DNA of 64,000 bases from an uncultured Ellagibacter sp. (GTDB taxonomy: Bacteria; Actinomycetota; Coriobacteriia; Coriobacteriales; Eggerthellaceae): assembly GCA_934663775.1 (NCBI GenBank), contig CAKUKU010000002.1, positions 1 through 64,000 of the forward strand, in the 5' to 3' direction. Each line of letters starts with the position of its first letter. The stretch's first letter is position 1. This document shows, in pieces, positions 42,955 through 51,835 of the stretch. Under the pieces are notes generated by a model, which was not told the DNA's origin, did no database searches, and saw only the letters and a list, made by a program, of their open reading frames with translations. The translations under genes and the position numbers were made by a program.

Positions 42955-44289
42955 ATGGGTCTTCTGAAAGCGGGCGCGGGCGCCCTGGGCGGCGTACTTG
43001 CCGATTCTTGGCGCGACTATTTCTACTGCGATGCGCTCAACGCCGACACGCTGGTGGTCAAGGGCACGAAGCGCACCTCCGACAAGGGCCGCTCTTCGAA
43101 CACCAAGGGCGAGAGCAACATCATCTCCGACGGCTCGATCATCGCCGTGGCCGACGGCCAGTACATGATCATCGTCGAGCAGGGCGCGATCGTCGACGCA
43201 TGCGGCGAGCCTGGCGAATTCGTGTTCGACAACTCTTCCGAGCCGAGCCTGTTCTTCGGCGACGACAAGATCACCGACCGCATCAAGACGGCCTTCGAGC
43301 GCGTGGGCGGCCGCTTCACCTTCGGCGGCGACACAGGCAAAGACCAGCGCGTGTACTTCTTCAACAAGAAGGAGATTATCGGCAACAAGTACGGCACGGC
43401 AACGCCGGTTCCCTTCCGCGTCGTCGATGCGAATATCGGCCTTGACGTGGACATTTCTGTGCGCTGCAACGGCGAGTACTCCTACAAGATCACCGACCCG
43501 CTGCTGTTCTACAAGAACGTGTGCGGCAACGTGGAGGAGCCCTACACGCGCGACAAGATCGACTCGCAGCTGAAAAGCGAGCTTCTGACGGCGCTGCAGC
43601 CCGCCTTCGCGAAGATTTCCGCCATGGGCGTGCGCTACTCCGCCGTGCCCGCGCACACCACCGAGCTCGCCGATGCCCTCAACGAGGTGCTCTCCGAGAA
43701 GTGGGCCGACCTGCGCGGCATCGAGGTGGCTTCCTTCGGCGTGAACACGATCGCCGCGTCCGAAGAGGACGAGCGGATGATCAAGGACCTGCAGAAGGCC
43801 GCGGTCATGCGCGACCCAGCTATGGCTGCTGCGAACATCGCCGCCGCGCAGTCCGACGCGATGCGCACGGCTGCCGCGAACGAGTCGGGCGCCATGGCGG
43901 GCTTCATGGGCATGGGCATGGCGAACATGGCGGGCGGCATGAACGCCGGCAGCCTCTTCAACCAGCAGGGCGGTGGCGGCACGCCGCAAAGCCAGTACAA
44001 CGTTGCCGCAGGTGGCGGCTTTGCTGCCGGCAACGGCGGCAGCAACGGCGAGGACGGCTGGACCTGCTCGTGCGGCGCGCAGAATACCGGCAAGTTCTGC
44101 AGCAACTGCGGCTCGCCCAAGCCCGCGCCCGCTGGCAGCTGGACCTGCTCGTGCGGCGCCGAGAACACGGGCAAGTTCTGCTCGAACTGCGGCTCGCCGA
44201 AGCCCGAGGCGGCCGGTAGCTGGACGTGCTCGTGCGGCGCGCAGAACACGGGTGCCTTCTGCGGCAACTGCGGGGCGAAGCGGCCGTAA
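42955..44289 (+). CDS. SPFH-domain protein with three C-terminal zinc ribbons
   Basis: 444 aa. Residues 1-270 are an SPFH/virion-core-like domain (FYCDALNADTLVVKGTKRTS, GQYMIIVEQGAIVDACGEPG, VPFRVVDANIGLDVDISVRC). A Met/Gly-rich linker (AGFMGMGMANMAGGMNAGSL) follows. Three near-identical ribbons of about 25 residues end the protein (WTCSCGAQNTGKFCSNCGSP, twice more with small changes). Family members are thought to form membrane-linked assemblies. It lies 87 bases after the zinc-ribbon membrane gene. Confidence 0.85.
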   Translation: MGLLKAGAGALGGVLADSWRDYFYCDALNADTLVVKGTKRTSDKGRSSNTKGESNIISDGSIIAVADGQYMIIVEQGAIVDACGEPGEFVFDNSSEPSLFFGDDKITDRIKTAFERVGGRFTFGGDTGKDQRVYFFNKKEIIGNKYGTATPVPFRVVDANIGLDVDISVRCNGEYSYKITDPLLFYKNVCGNVEEPYTRDKIDSQLKSELLTALQPAFAKISAMGVRYSAVPAHTTELADALNEVLSEKWADLRGIEVASFGVNTIAASEEDERMIKDLQKAAVMRDPAMAAANIAAAQSDAMRTAAANESGAMAGFMGMGMANMAGGMNAGSLFNQQGGGGTPQSQYNVAAGGGFAAGNGGSNGEDGWTCSCGAQNTGKFCSNCGSPKPAPAGSWTCSCGAENTGKFCSNCGSPKPEAAGSWTCSCGAQNTGAFCGNCGAKRP

Positions 44290-44351
44290 GTTCTTAGGAG
44301 CCGAAACTGATTGTTCGCTGGCGAGGAGTTTTTCTCACTGGTGAACCTGAA

Positions 44352-44394
44352 AAAGGGGCAGCCCATCGCCTTCGACGCGATTGGGCTGCCCCTT
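44352..44394 (+). terminator. Terminator after the SPFH gene
   Basis: 14-bp stem AAAGGGGCAGCCCA / TGGGCTGCCCCTTT, loop of 15, then ATTCTTTT. Clear end of the two-gene zinc-ribbon/SPFH unit. Confidence 0.9.
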
Positions 44395-44526
44395 TATTCT
44401 TTTCGCGGCATCGAAACGGCAAACGCTGACACGCCGTGCAGATGAATCCGCATCGCGCGCATCTCGGGTCTCTTGGCTGGCGGGGAACGCACTCAATACA
44501 CGTCCTCCGCCAGTTGCTTTTCAGTC

Positions 44527-44556
44527 GTAACACGAATTTCAAAAAAGTGTTACACT
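44527..44556 (+). promoter_or_regulatory. GTAACAC-N13-GTGTTAC operator over the fmdE-like promoter
   Basis: GTAACAC at 44527-44533 and GTGTTAC at 44547-44553, 20 bp start to start, total 27 bp. The right box overlaps the probable -10 TACACT (44551-44556), so a bound regulator would block RNA polymerase. Geometry equals the pair at 48631-48657. Confidence 0.8.
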
Positions 44557-44599
44557 TACCCTCGATGCGCTCACTAACGACAACGAGGGAGAACCGAAC

Positions 44600-45145
44600 A
44601 TGTTGACTCAAGAACACCTGGATAAGGTCGCGGCCTTCCACGGACATATCTGCCCAGGCATGCTCATCGGGTTCAAAGCTGTCGAGGGCGCGATCGCGCA
44701 GCTCGGCCTTAGTGACGAGGCGCTGCCCGCAGTCGACGAGGAAATCGTCGCCGTCGTGGAAAACGACGCATGCGGCGTCGATGCCGTGCAGGTACTGCTC
44801 GGCTGCACGTACGGCAAATCTAACCTCATTGCACGCATTCGCGGCAAAATGGCGTTCAGCTTCTTCAGCCGCGATACGGGCAAAAGCGTCCGCCTGGTCC
44901 TCAAACCCGAGTGTGGCGAGGGCCTGACGCGCGAGGAGTACACCGAGTACCTGTTTACCCATCCTTACGAAGAGCTCTTCGACGTGAAGGAGCCCTTCTA
45001 CGAGCTGCCCGAGCCCGCGCGCCTGTTCGCATCGCAGCAATGCGCCAAGTGCGGCGAGAAGACAGCCGAGTTCGGCCTCCGCGTGCAAAACGGGCAACTG
45101 GTCTGCCGCGATTGTTACGACGCGTACCAGCGCGAAGGATTCTAA
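44600..45145 (+). CDS. FmdE-like protein, first gene of a metal-transport operon
   Basis: 181 aa, ATG with GAGGGAG upstream. N-terminal FmdE domain with the signature FHGHICPGMLIGFKA and a conserved Cys (VENDACGVDAVQVLLGCTYG). C-terminal treble-clef/ribbon CAKCGEKT and CRDCYDAY. The family is named from formylmethanofuran dehydrogenase operons but is also found without that enzyme, often with metal ligands. The stop overlaps the permease ATG, so here it belongs to metal uptake. It may be an intracellular metal-binding or delivery protein. Confidence 0.85.
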   Translation: MLTQEHLDKVAAFHGHICPGMLIGFKAVEGAIAQLGLSDEALPAVDEEIVAVVENDACGVDAVQVLLGCTYGKSNLIARIRGKMAFSFFSRDTGKSVRLVLKPECGEGLTREEYTEYLFTHPYEELFDVKEPFYELPEPARLFASQQCAKCGEKTAEFGLRVQNGQLVCRDCYDAYQREGF

Positions 45146-46185
45146 TGCCGAGCATCACCGCCTCGCGTAAGAAGCAGGAGCGGCGCTATATTCTATGTAT
45201 CGTCGCCATGGTTGCGACTTGCCTCGTTGTTGCCGTCGTGGAATTATCGGTAGGCGCGCTGCAAATCAATCCGATTGACAGCGTCCTTGCACTGTTCGGC
45301 ATCGGATCCGCGCAGGACGTGAACACCATACAATCAATCAGACTGCCCCGCACGGCATGCGCCATTGTGGCTGGCGCCGGTTTGGCGCTTGCTGGTGCGG
45401 CACTGCAAAGCGTGCTGGAAAATCCCTTGGCCTCCGCCTCAACAGTTGGAATCTCCCAAGGTGCAGCGTTCGGCGCGACGACGGCAATCCTGGTGATCGT
45501 GCCGACCGTATTCGGCTCCTCATCTGAGATGGGCATGACGGCAATCGCTCTGTGCGCCTTTGTGGGAGCCATGGTGTCGAGCGTGGTGGTGTTGCTGTTC
45601 TCTCGCATGGGACTCGCCACGCCGGAGAGCATCATCTTGGTGGGCGTCGCGCTTTCCGCACTGTGGGCAGGCGCTTCCACCATCATGCAGTACTTCTCCG
45701 ACGACCTCAACCTGACGAAAGTCATCTTCTGGCAGTTCGGCGACCTCGGACGCGCGACCTGGCCGCAAATCGGCTTCATGGCGATCATCGGGTCACTGTG
45801 CAGCCTATACTTCTTCCTGAATCGCTGGAACTACAACGCGTTGCAAAACGGTGCCCATGTGGCGGGCGGGCTCGGCGTCGACGTCGCACGAACGCGAACG
45901 GTGGGCGTGTTCGTCGCCTCGCTCATGGCTGCAACCATGGTGTCATTCATCGGCCTGGTCAACTTCATCGGACTCATCGCCCCGCACATCGCAAGAAAGT
46001 TCGTGGGCAACGACTACCGCTTCCTTTTGCCTGCGTCGCTGGCGCTAGGTGCGACGATTATGCTCGCGTCAGACTTGGTCGCACGTATGATTATTTCGCC
46101 CGTCATTTTGCCGATCGGCGCAATCACGTCGTTTCTGGGCGCTCCGCTATTCCTGTTTTTGCTCTACAAGGGGTACAAGCGATGA
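45145..46185 (+). CDS. FecCD-family ABC permease (second system)
   Basis: 346 aa from ATG 45145 (TAATG overlap). About ten membrane helices; conserved RLPRTACAIVAGAGLALAGA, NPLASASTVGISQGAAFGAT and GLIAPHIARKFVGNDYRFLL. Clearly related to the permease at 31554-32651 (same segment order and close sequence), so the two systems may have arisen by duplication. The stop overlaps the ATPase start. Confidence 0.92.
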   Translation: MPSITASRKKQERRYILCIVAMVATCLVVAVVELSVGALQINPIDSVLALFGIGSAQDVNTIQSIRLPRTACAIVAGAGLALAGAALQSVLENPLASASTVGISQGAAFGATTAILVIVPTVFGSSSEMGMTAIALCAFVGAMVSSVVVLLFSRMGLATPESIILVGVALSALWAGASTIMQYFSDDLNLTKVIFWQFGDLGRATWPQIGFMAIIGSLCSLYFFLNRWNYNALQNGAHVAGGLGVDVARTRTVGVFVASLMAATMVSFIGLVNFIGLIAPHIARKFVGNDYRFLLPASLALGATIMLASDLVARMIISPVILPIGAITSFLGAPLFLFLLYKGYKR

Positions 46186-47165
46186 ATGCGGAGAAGGAGG
46201 AGACCGTGGCGAAAGATCAGGAAGAAACGCTCCACTCGCATATGCACGAGCATGTCGATGGAACCGTGCACAACCATTTCCATCGACACGCGGGTGGCGG
46301 GGAACCGCACGTGCATGGCGAGGGCTTTCATGACGAGCATGCGCAGGCGGAAGGGGAGGTGCTGCCGGAGCACAGCCATCGACACAGCCCCGATCACAGT
46401 TTGATACTCGAAGCGAACAGCGTCGCATTCGCTTTCCCCCATGCGAAAAAGCCCGTGTTCGAGAGACTCTCCTTCGAAGCCCACGCAGGCACAATGACCG
46501 CAATCCTCGGCAACAACGGCGCAGGCAAGTCCACGCTGCTAAACCTGTTGGCAAGCATCACGACCCCATCGGCAGGCGAGGTGCGTGTAGGAGGCAGGAG
46601 CCTTCGGGAAATGAGCAGGCGCGAAACGGCGCAGCATATCGCCTACGTAACCCAGCAGCAACGCATTCCGCATCTGAGCGTATACGACGAGGTGCTCCTT
46701 GGTCGCAAGCCGCACGTGTCATGGAGCATCAGCGAGCACGACCGCGCCGTGGTGGCGGCGGCAATCGAGCGGATGGAGCTCGAGCCGTTCGTCAATCGCT
46801 ATTGCGACGAGCTGTCGGGGGGAGAGCGGCAGAAGGTCTACATCGCACGCGCAATCGCTCAGGAAACCGAAGCGCTGCTGCTCGACGAGCCCACAAGCGC
46901 GCTCGACCCCAAAAACCAGATGGAAGTGCTCCAGGCCGTCCGAGACATCACGACACAGACATCGCTCGCCACGGTCATGGTCATCCACGACGTTAACCTT
47001 GCAGTGAGGTTCTGCGACCGGTTCGTCCTGATGCGCAATGGGGAGATTATCGCACGTGGGGGAATCGACGCGGTAACCAACGAAGCGCTGTCCCGAACCT
47101 ACGATATGCCTATGCGCATCGTGGACGTTGACAACACGAAGCTGGCAATCCCGGACGCAAGCTGA
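46182..47165 (+). CDS. ABC ATPase with histidine-rich N-terminal metal-binding region
   Basis: 327 aa. Residues 18-73 contain 16 His (LHSHMHEHVDGTVHNHFHRH, then PHVHGEGFHDEH and EHSHRHSPDH), a pattern seen in Ni, Co or Zn handling proteins. The ABC domain follows from about 75: Walker A GNNGAGKST, Q-loop VTQQQ, signature LSGGE, Walker B LLLDEPTSALD, switch His in VIHDVNLA. The other FecE-like ATPase in this window has no such extension. It suggests a metal sensor or store on the cytoplasmic side of the importer. Confidence 0.9.
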   Translation: MNAEKEETVAKDQEETLHSHMHEHVDGTVHNHFHRHAGGGEPHVHGEGFHDEHAQAEGEVLPEHSHRHSPDHSLILEANSVAFAFPHAKKPVFERLSFEAHAGTMTAILGNNGAGKSTLLNLLASITTPSAGEVRVGGRSLREMSRRETAQHIAYVTQQQRIPHLSVYDEVLLGRKPHVSWSISEHDRAVVAAAIERMELEPFVNRYCDELSGGERQKVYIARAIAQETEALLLDEPTSALDPKNQMEVLQAVRDITTQTSLATVMVIHDVNLAVRFCDRFVLMRNGEIIARGGIDAVTNEALSRTYDMPMRIVDVDNTKLAIPDAS

Positions 47166-47320
47166 GGTGCTAAGGAGCAGAATCAGACCTGCATCTTAAC
47201 CTTGTCCCCATGTCGAGGTTGCAGGTGTGGACCGAAGGGGGCGGGCTCCTAGCCGAAGCGCAAACCACGTCCCTGCCCGAATCTCAAACGTGAGAACAAA
47301 CGAGGAGCCGAGCAACTCGC

Positions 47321-47357
47321 AACGAAAGAACCCCGCACTTGGCGGGGTTCTTTCGTT
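47321..47357. terminator. Bidirectional terminator between convergent transport genes
   Basis: 16-bp stem AACGAAAGAACCCCGC / GCGGGGTTCTTTCGTT with the loop ACTTG; the T-rich arm serves both directions. It separates the ATPase gene from the convergent binding-protein gene. Confidence 0.9.
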
Positions 47358-47424
47358 TCCGATATGTTAGGGGGTCGGAAAGCCAATTGAAATGCGAGTC
47401 GGACGCTGATTCGGCTCTTTCGAC

Positions 47425-48561
47425 CTACATGCTCATCAGGTCGTACTTCTGGAAACTCAAGCCCTCTGCCATAAGGTCTTGAGAAAGCGGGGCTCCCAAG
47501 AAGAAGGTCGTGATCTCGTCGAGTTTCTTGGTAGAATCGATGTCGGAGAACTGATCGGGATACACGCAACTTCCAACGTGATAGCAATTGGCGATTGCCA
47601 GCTCGACGTTAGTCGCATAGAAGCGATACGAGACGAGCGAGAACACATTGCCATCTTTGATTGCCTTCAGGTTGGTGAAGTAGTCGGGGTTGGCCGCGAC
47701 GTCCTCTTTGACCAGACCGAGGTTGCCGCTCTCAATGAAGATGTAATCGGGCTGCGCCGCAGTCACGGCTTCGAGGTCGATATCGAAGCAGCCGCTATCA
47801 TGCCCGGCATCGGCAATATTGGTGATGTTGCAGATGGAGAACGGGGCAAACCCTGCCTCGGTGCCTGAGAATCCATGGCCACCGCGGAAGCTGACACCAG
47901 CCGCATACGCAGTCTTCTTCTGGACATTTGCAGTGCGGTCCTGCAGGTCCTTTTCGGTGTCCTGCATATACCCGATAAGCTCTTGGCCACGATCTTCCTT
48001 GCCCAAAACCTTGCCAAGCAGCGTGATGTTGTCATAGAGCTTCTGGTCGAACACGATATCGCTCATGGTGACGCAGACAACCGGGATGTTGGTCTTTTGC
48101 TGCAAGCTGTCAGCAGAATCCTTGTCGAGATTGGCGATAATGACCTGCGGCGCGGCGGCGATGATCGCCTCCTCGTTGGCGGTCACGCCCTTCGACCCAC
48201 CTTCCCCGATAACAGGAAGCTTTGCGAACGCGTCGTGATTCACATGACGATATGCGCAGGTCACGGAATCTTCCTGCTCGGATTTTTCCACGCCGACAAC
48301 CTTATCTGCCGCCTGCATGTAGCAAATCATGCGAAGCGACGAGGCGCCGACGCCGATGACCTTGTCAACCTCCCCGGGCACTTCAACCGTGCGGCCCACC
48401 ATATCGGTGACGGTTTGCGTGCTAGGCGCGGATGCCTCGCTGGAGTTCGAAGACGAATCGGAAGCCGCATTCGGCGACGAGCATCCCGCGAGCGCGAGAA
48501 TACCCGCTGCCAGTGTGGCGGCAAACACCGCGGCAAGCAGTCTGCGTACGTTTTTTCCCAT
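47425..48561 (-). CDS. Metal/chelate-binding lipoprotein of the second FecBCD-like system
   Basis: 378 aa from ATG 48561 (GGAGAGGG upstream). Signal peptide with lipobox LAGC (about Cys28), Ser-rich linker, then the class III fold: VTDMVGRTVEVPGEVDKVIG, AAPQVIIANLDKDSADSLQQ, and a second lobe ending ELAIANCYHVGSCVYPDQFS. It lies convergent to the permease/ATPase genes with its own GTAACAC-controlled promoter, so the system is made from two transcripts. Confidence 0.9.
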   Translation of the reverse strand: MGKNVRRLLAAVFAATLAAGILALAGCSSPNAASDSSSNSSEASAPSTQTVTDMVGRTVEVPGEVDKVIGVGASSLRMICYMQAADKVVGVEKSEQEDSVTCAYRHVNHDAFAKLPVIGEGGSKGVTANEEAIIAAAPQVIIANLDKDSADSLQQKTNIPVVCVTMSDIVFDQKLYDNITLLGKVLGKEDRGQELIGYMQDTEKDLQDRTANVQKKTAYAAGVSFRGGHGFSGTEAGFAPFSICNITNIADAGHDSGCFDIDLEAVTAAQPDYIFIESGNLGLVKEDVAANPDYFTNLKAIKDGNVFSLVSYRFYATNVELAIANCYHVGSCVYPDQFSDIDSTKKLDEITTFFLGAPLSQDLMAEGLSFQKYDLMSM

Positions 48562-48594
48562 TGATTTCCCTCTCCTTGGTGAATGTACGAAATA

Positions 48595-48657
48595 AGTGTA
48601 ACACGGATTTCTGATTCGTAACACTTGGAAGTAACACGAATTTTGGGATAGTGTTAC
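48595..48657 (-). promoter_or_regulatory. Four GTAACAC boxes upstream of the binding protein
   Basis: Direct pair at 48598-48604 and 48618-48624 (20 bp apart) overlaps -10 TACACT (48595-48600) and -35 TGTTAC with 17-bp spacing. A second pair, GTAACAC 48631-48637 and GTGTTAC 48651-48657, is arranged as an inverted repeat with N13, the same as at 44527. Two tandem operators imply tight control. Confidence 0.8.
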
Positions 48658-48780
48658 GAGGAGAGACTGTCAGTTTACTCGCTCAGCTCACACGGGCTAC
48701 GAAAGGCGCTGCGTTTTTCTCGATTGACGTCTTGCACGGCAGATTGCACAACAGCGGAAATGCGCGTAAGGCACGAAAAC

Positions 48781-49449
48781 CTACTCAGTTGCCTTCTGCA
48801 TGCCCTCCCATGAGCTTTTCGTGAGCACCGAGACTTGCTGCGTGCGCACCACACCCGTAATGGGGTTGGTCGCCTCCTCGAGGCGCACGAACTCGAAGCC
48901 GAGCTTGTCCTTCGCCCGGGCCGACGTCGTGTTCTCCACGAAGTTGCAGACCCAGATTGCGGACAGCCGCATCGCGTCGAAGCCGTAGTGTAGCATCTCG
49001 CCCGCAGCCTCGGGGGCGATTCCCTGTCCCCAAAACGGGACAGCAAGCCAGATTCCCATCTCGCGCTCGTTGTGGCCGATCTCGCAGTTTGCGTGGGCGG
49101 GCTTCACGAAGCGGATGCTGCCGATGGGGTTTAGGGGCGCCGTTTCAACCCGCTTGCGCTCGCGCAGGAACGCGCGCCCCGAGAACCCGCGCGCTATGTC
49201 GCCGAAATCCGCCGCCGCCTCGATGCGCGCGATGGCGGCCAAGTCGACTTCTTCGGGGCGTTTCAGACAGATGGCGTAGGTCTCCGGCACGCGGTAGACG
49301 GCGTGGATGACTTCCCGGCAATGCTCGACGCTCGTGTAGGGCCTCCAGTTGGCGGGCGGGCCCACGCGCGGGTCGCTCGCCCAGCGGAAGAGGGTCGGCG
49401 CATCGGAGTCGCGCCAGGGACGAAGGATGAAGCGTTCGGTTTCGAGCAT
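48781..49449 (-). CDS. GNAT acetyltransferase, RimJ/RimL-like
   Basis: 222 aa, AGGAGGGT upstream of the ATG. Opens MLETERFILRPWRDSDAPTL and has the acetyl-CoA loop region WLAVPFWGQGIAPEAAGEML, then WVCNFVENTTSARAKDKLGF, all typical of ribosomal-protein-type N-acetyltransferases. An insert at about 80-105 is not usual. Target unknown. Stands alone. Confidence 0.85.
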   Translation of the reverse strand: MLETERFILRPWRDSDAPTLFRWASDPRVGPPANWRPYTSVEHCREVIHAVYRVPETYAICLKRPEEVDLAAIARIEAAADFGDIARGFSGRAFLRERKRVETAPLNPIGSIRFVKPAHANCEIGHNEREMGIWLAVPFWGQGIAPEAAGEMLHYGFDAMRLSAIWVCNFVENTTSARAKDKLGFEFVRLEEATNPITGVVRTQQVSVLTKSSWEGMQKATE

Positions 49450-49641
49450 GGGACCCTCCTTGCCGGTGGGGGATTCGAACAGGCGCGGCGCCCGAAATAG
49501 AGGGAGCTGCTTTGCGGTTCCGGATGGCCTCTGTACAAAAACGACGATAAGTTGTGCGGAAATCGTCTACGTGACAGATTATCAGCCTTTTCGCCCAAAG
49601 ACAGTCCCCGCTATCGTCCTATTTGGGGAATAATTCGCTAA

Positions 49642-49986
49642 ATGTTTGATAGATACCTACCTATCTGCCGCGAGGCCCAGCGCCTGAAGCTTGCAAGCGA
49701 GATGGGCCGGGGGCAGGAAGACGCCGTGTTCGTGTTCGATGAACCGACCATCGGCTTGCACCCACGTGACGTCGAGATGCTGCTCGACGTGTTCGAGCGG
49801 CTTGTGGAGCAGGGCGCCACCGTGGTGGTGGTCGAGCACGACCTCGACTTCATCGCCAATGCCGACTACGTGATCGACATGGGACCTCATGGCGGGAAGG
49901 ACGGCGGGCGCATCGTGGCGTGCGGCACGCCTGTGGAAATCGCTGCGAACCTGGAAAGCATCACCGGTCGCTATCGGGTGTTTTAG
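49642..49986 (+). pseudogene. 3' remnant of a uvrA-type gene
   Basis: About 115 codons matching only the end of UvrA-like proteins: Walker B AVFVFDEPTIGLHPRDVEML, switch His VVVVEHDLDF, and VIDMGPHGGKDGGRIVACGT. UvrA proteins are usually over 750 aa, and the first ABC module, zinc fingers and the second Walker A are missing. No ribosome site precedes the ATG. It is a leftover of deletion or recombination beside hipBA. Confidence 0.8.
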
Positions 49987-50019
49987 CAGATTTCTTACCT
50001 ATATGTATGATTTTTCCAA

Positions 50020-50049
50020 TTGCACGAAAATCTTACGTATTCGTATGAT
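50020..50049 (+). promoter_or_regulatory. Promoter of hipBA
   Basis: TTGCAC (50020-50025), 18-bp spacer, TATGAT (50044-50049) in an AT-rich stretch. The repeated GTATGAT words here (50005 and 50043) may be autoregulatory sites for HipB. Confidence 0.6.
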
Positions 50050-50098
50050 AATATTTCAAATCAGAGTTTCAGCACCTATACGCAAGAATCGAGCAGTG

Positions 50099-50344
50099 AT
50101 GACAATCAGTCGCGACCAAATCATGGCGTGCGGAACAAGGGTTATGGAGTGCGCTTCCCTTGGCCCATTGCTGAGAAAACGACGGAAATCTTTTGGGTAT
50201 ACGCAGGAAGAGGTTGCCGAAATGCTTGGCTTTAGCCCTAGACTCGTGGGCGAAATCGAACGTGGGCGAGGAACGGTCGGCATCGACAAGGTCTTGTCTT
50301 ACGCTCTGGCGCTTGGAATCGACCTCGTTGCGTTCGAAAGATGA
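50099..50344 (+). CDS. hipB: HipB-like antitoxin, XRE-type HTH
   Basis: 81 aa from ATG 50099 (GTG 50096 and ATG 50123 are alternatives). HTH core LGPLLRKRRKSFGYTQEEVA, EMLGFSPRLVGEIERGRGTV, then VLSYALALGIDL. The stop overlaps the hipA start (ATGATG). It should neutralise HipA and repress the shared promoter. Confidence 0.85.
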   Translation: MTISRDQIMACGTRVMECASLGPLLRKRRKSFGYTQEEVAEMLGFSPRLVGEIERGRGTVGIDKVLSYALALGIDLVAFER

Positions 50345-51612
50345 TGGCGATGTCTGGAAGAGAGCTTGTCGTATATCGCGAGCGTCTTGGCCGATTCGAA
50401 GAGGTAGGATTCGTCGGCGCGTCGGAGGTTGCCCTGACATTTTCCTATTCTGATTCTTATCGGCGAAACGACAGTGCCCAGTCCATTTCGCATGCCCTTC
50501 CCCTCGGCGCGGGCGAATTGCCCCCTTCTGCGGTGAAATCGTTTTTCGACGGACTTCTCCCAGAGGGAAGCATGCGAAGGGTCCTAAGCGCTTCGTTCCA
50601 TACGTCGGAAGACGACTTGCATGAGCTGATATCGAGGCTCAATGATGAGTCAGCTGGTGCGCTGGTTTTCAAGGTTGCTGGCGAAGATCCCGCATGGGGA
50701 CGGGGCTATGAGCCTATGGGGGATTCCGATTTTGAACGGTTTGCCGCCTTCCCGAGGGAGTTCGCTCCGCATGCAGCAGTTCGATCGAGGCTTTCTTTGG
50801 CTGGAGCGCAAATGAAGGTCGGTCTTCATTTCGATGCTGCTACCGGCGCATGGCAGTACCCGAAAGGTGCGGCTCCGTCGAGCCATATCGTGAAAGCGTG
50901 CGACGGAAGTTTCCCACTGCAGACAATCAACGAGGCTGTTTGCATGGCGACCGCGGCGAGGCTCGGTTTCGACGCTGCTGAATGCAGGCTAATTCCCATC
51001 GATGGCAGCGATCCGCTGCTTGCTGTGAAACGATTCGATCGAATCGATGTAGGCAGCGAATTCTTCCATCGGCTTCATCAAGAGGATTTCTTCCAAGCTT
51101 TGCCGAAGTTCGGCGACAAGTACGAGCCGACAGACGGGAACTATGCGAATAATTGCGCCAAGCTGATAAACGAAGAGAGTGCTAATCCCTTCGGGGATAG
51201 GGCGATGCTGTTTTCGAGATTGGTGTTCGATTGGGCTGTTGGAAACGCCGACAACCACTTGAAGAATCACTCGATGCTTTGGAGCGATGATTGGTCGAGG
51301 AAGAGCCTCGCGCCGCTCTATGATGTGACGAGCACTACCGTGTACCCAGAAGTGGACAGGGAGATGGGCGTGTCGTTCGGTGGATCTCGGCGCGTGGACC
51401 AGGTTACGCAAAGTGAGGTCGCGGCGACGGCTAAAGCTTGCGGCGTGGGGGAGAAACGTGGTCTTATGGAGCTTGATGAGACGATCGAGGAGTTCCCCGT
51501 CGCTCTCCAGGCCTCTGTCGAAGCCATTTGCGACCAGGGATTTGAACTTGCTGAGGAAATGGGCGACCGCATCAAAAAGGATTTCCTGAAACGCAGGGAG
51601 CTGATGGCTTAA
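50341..51612 (+). CDS. hipA: HipA-family serine/threonine kinase toxin
   Basis: 423 aa; start could also be ATG 50344 or 50350. N-terminal subdomain to about 100 (couple_hipA type: SHALPLGAGELPPSAVKSFF, DGLLPEG). Kinase part: SLAGAQMKVGL as P-loop-like segment, HIVKACD with the ATP Lys, FDWAVGNADNHLKNHS with the catalytic Asp/Asn, and LAPLYDVTSTTVYP with the Mg-binding Asp. All key residues are present, so it looks active. Base composition is below the local GC level, as for many transferred TA modules. Confidence 0.9.
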   Translation: MMAMSGRELVVYRERLGRFEEVGFVGASEVALTFSYSDSYRRNDSAQSISHALPLGAGELPPSAVKSFFDGLLPEGSMRRVLSASFHTSEDDLHELISRLNDESAGALVFKVAGEDPAWGRGYEPMGDSDFERFAAFPREFAPHAAVRSRLSLAGAQMKVGLHFDAATGAWQYPKGAAPSSHIVKACDGSFPLQTINEAVCMATAARLGFDAAECRLIPIDGSDPLLAVKRFDRIDVGSEFFHRLHQEDFFQALPKFGDKYEPTDGNYANNCAKLINEESANPFGDRAMLFSRLVFDWAVGNADNHLKNHSMLWSDDWSRKSLAPLYDVTSTTVYPEVDREMGVSFGGSRRVDQVTQSEVAATAKACGVGEKRGLMELDETIEEFPVALQASVEAICDQGFELAEEMGDRIKKDFLKRRELMA

Positions 51613-51835
51613 CGTCGGGCACTCTCTTCGCTGTCAGGGACCCTATTCGGGTGCGCGGCTCTCTCAATCGGTCGACTGCTCGCAAGATGCAGGAACCTCC
51701 CCAGCGATTTCCCTGCCAGGGTCTTCCCATAGCACCTAGTAAAACCTACCAATTCGTATTGGGGCGGTGTACCATTTGCCGTATACGCCACGGGCGATGG
51801 GCCCACGGCTGGAAATCCAAGAAGGGGGATTCAAC

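Noticed and set aside
49455..49485. tRNA 3' end (TTCGAATCC on the - strand)
   Set aside because: The T-stem does not pair and no acceptor, D or anticodon arm is found upstream; chance match in front of the acetyltransferase.
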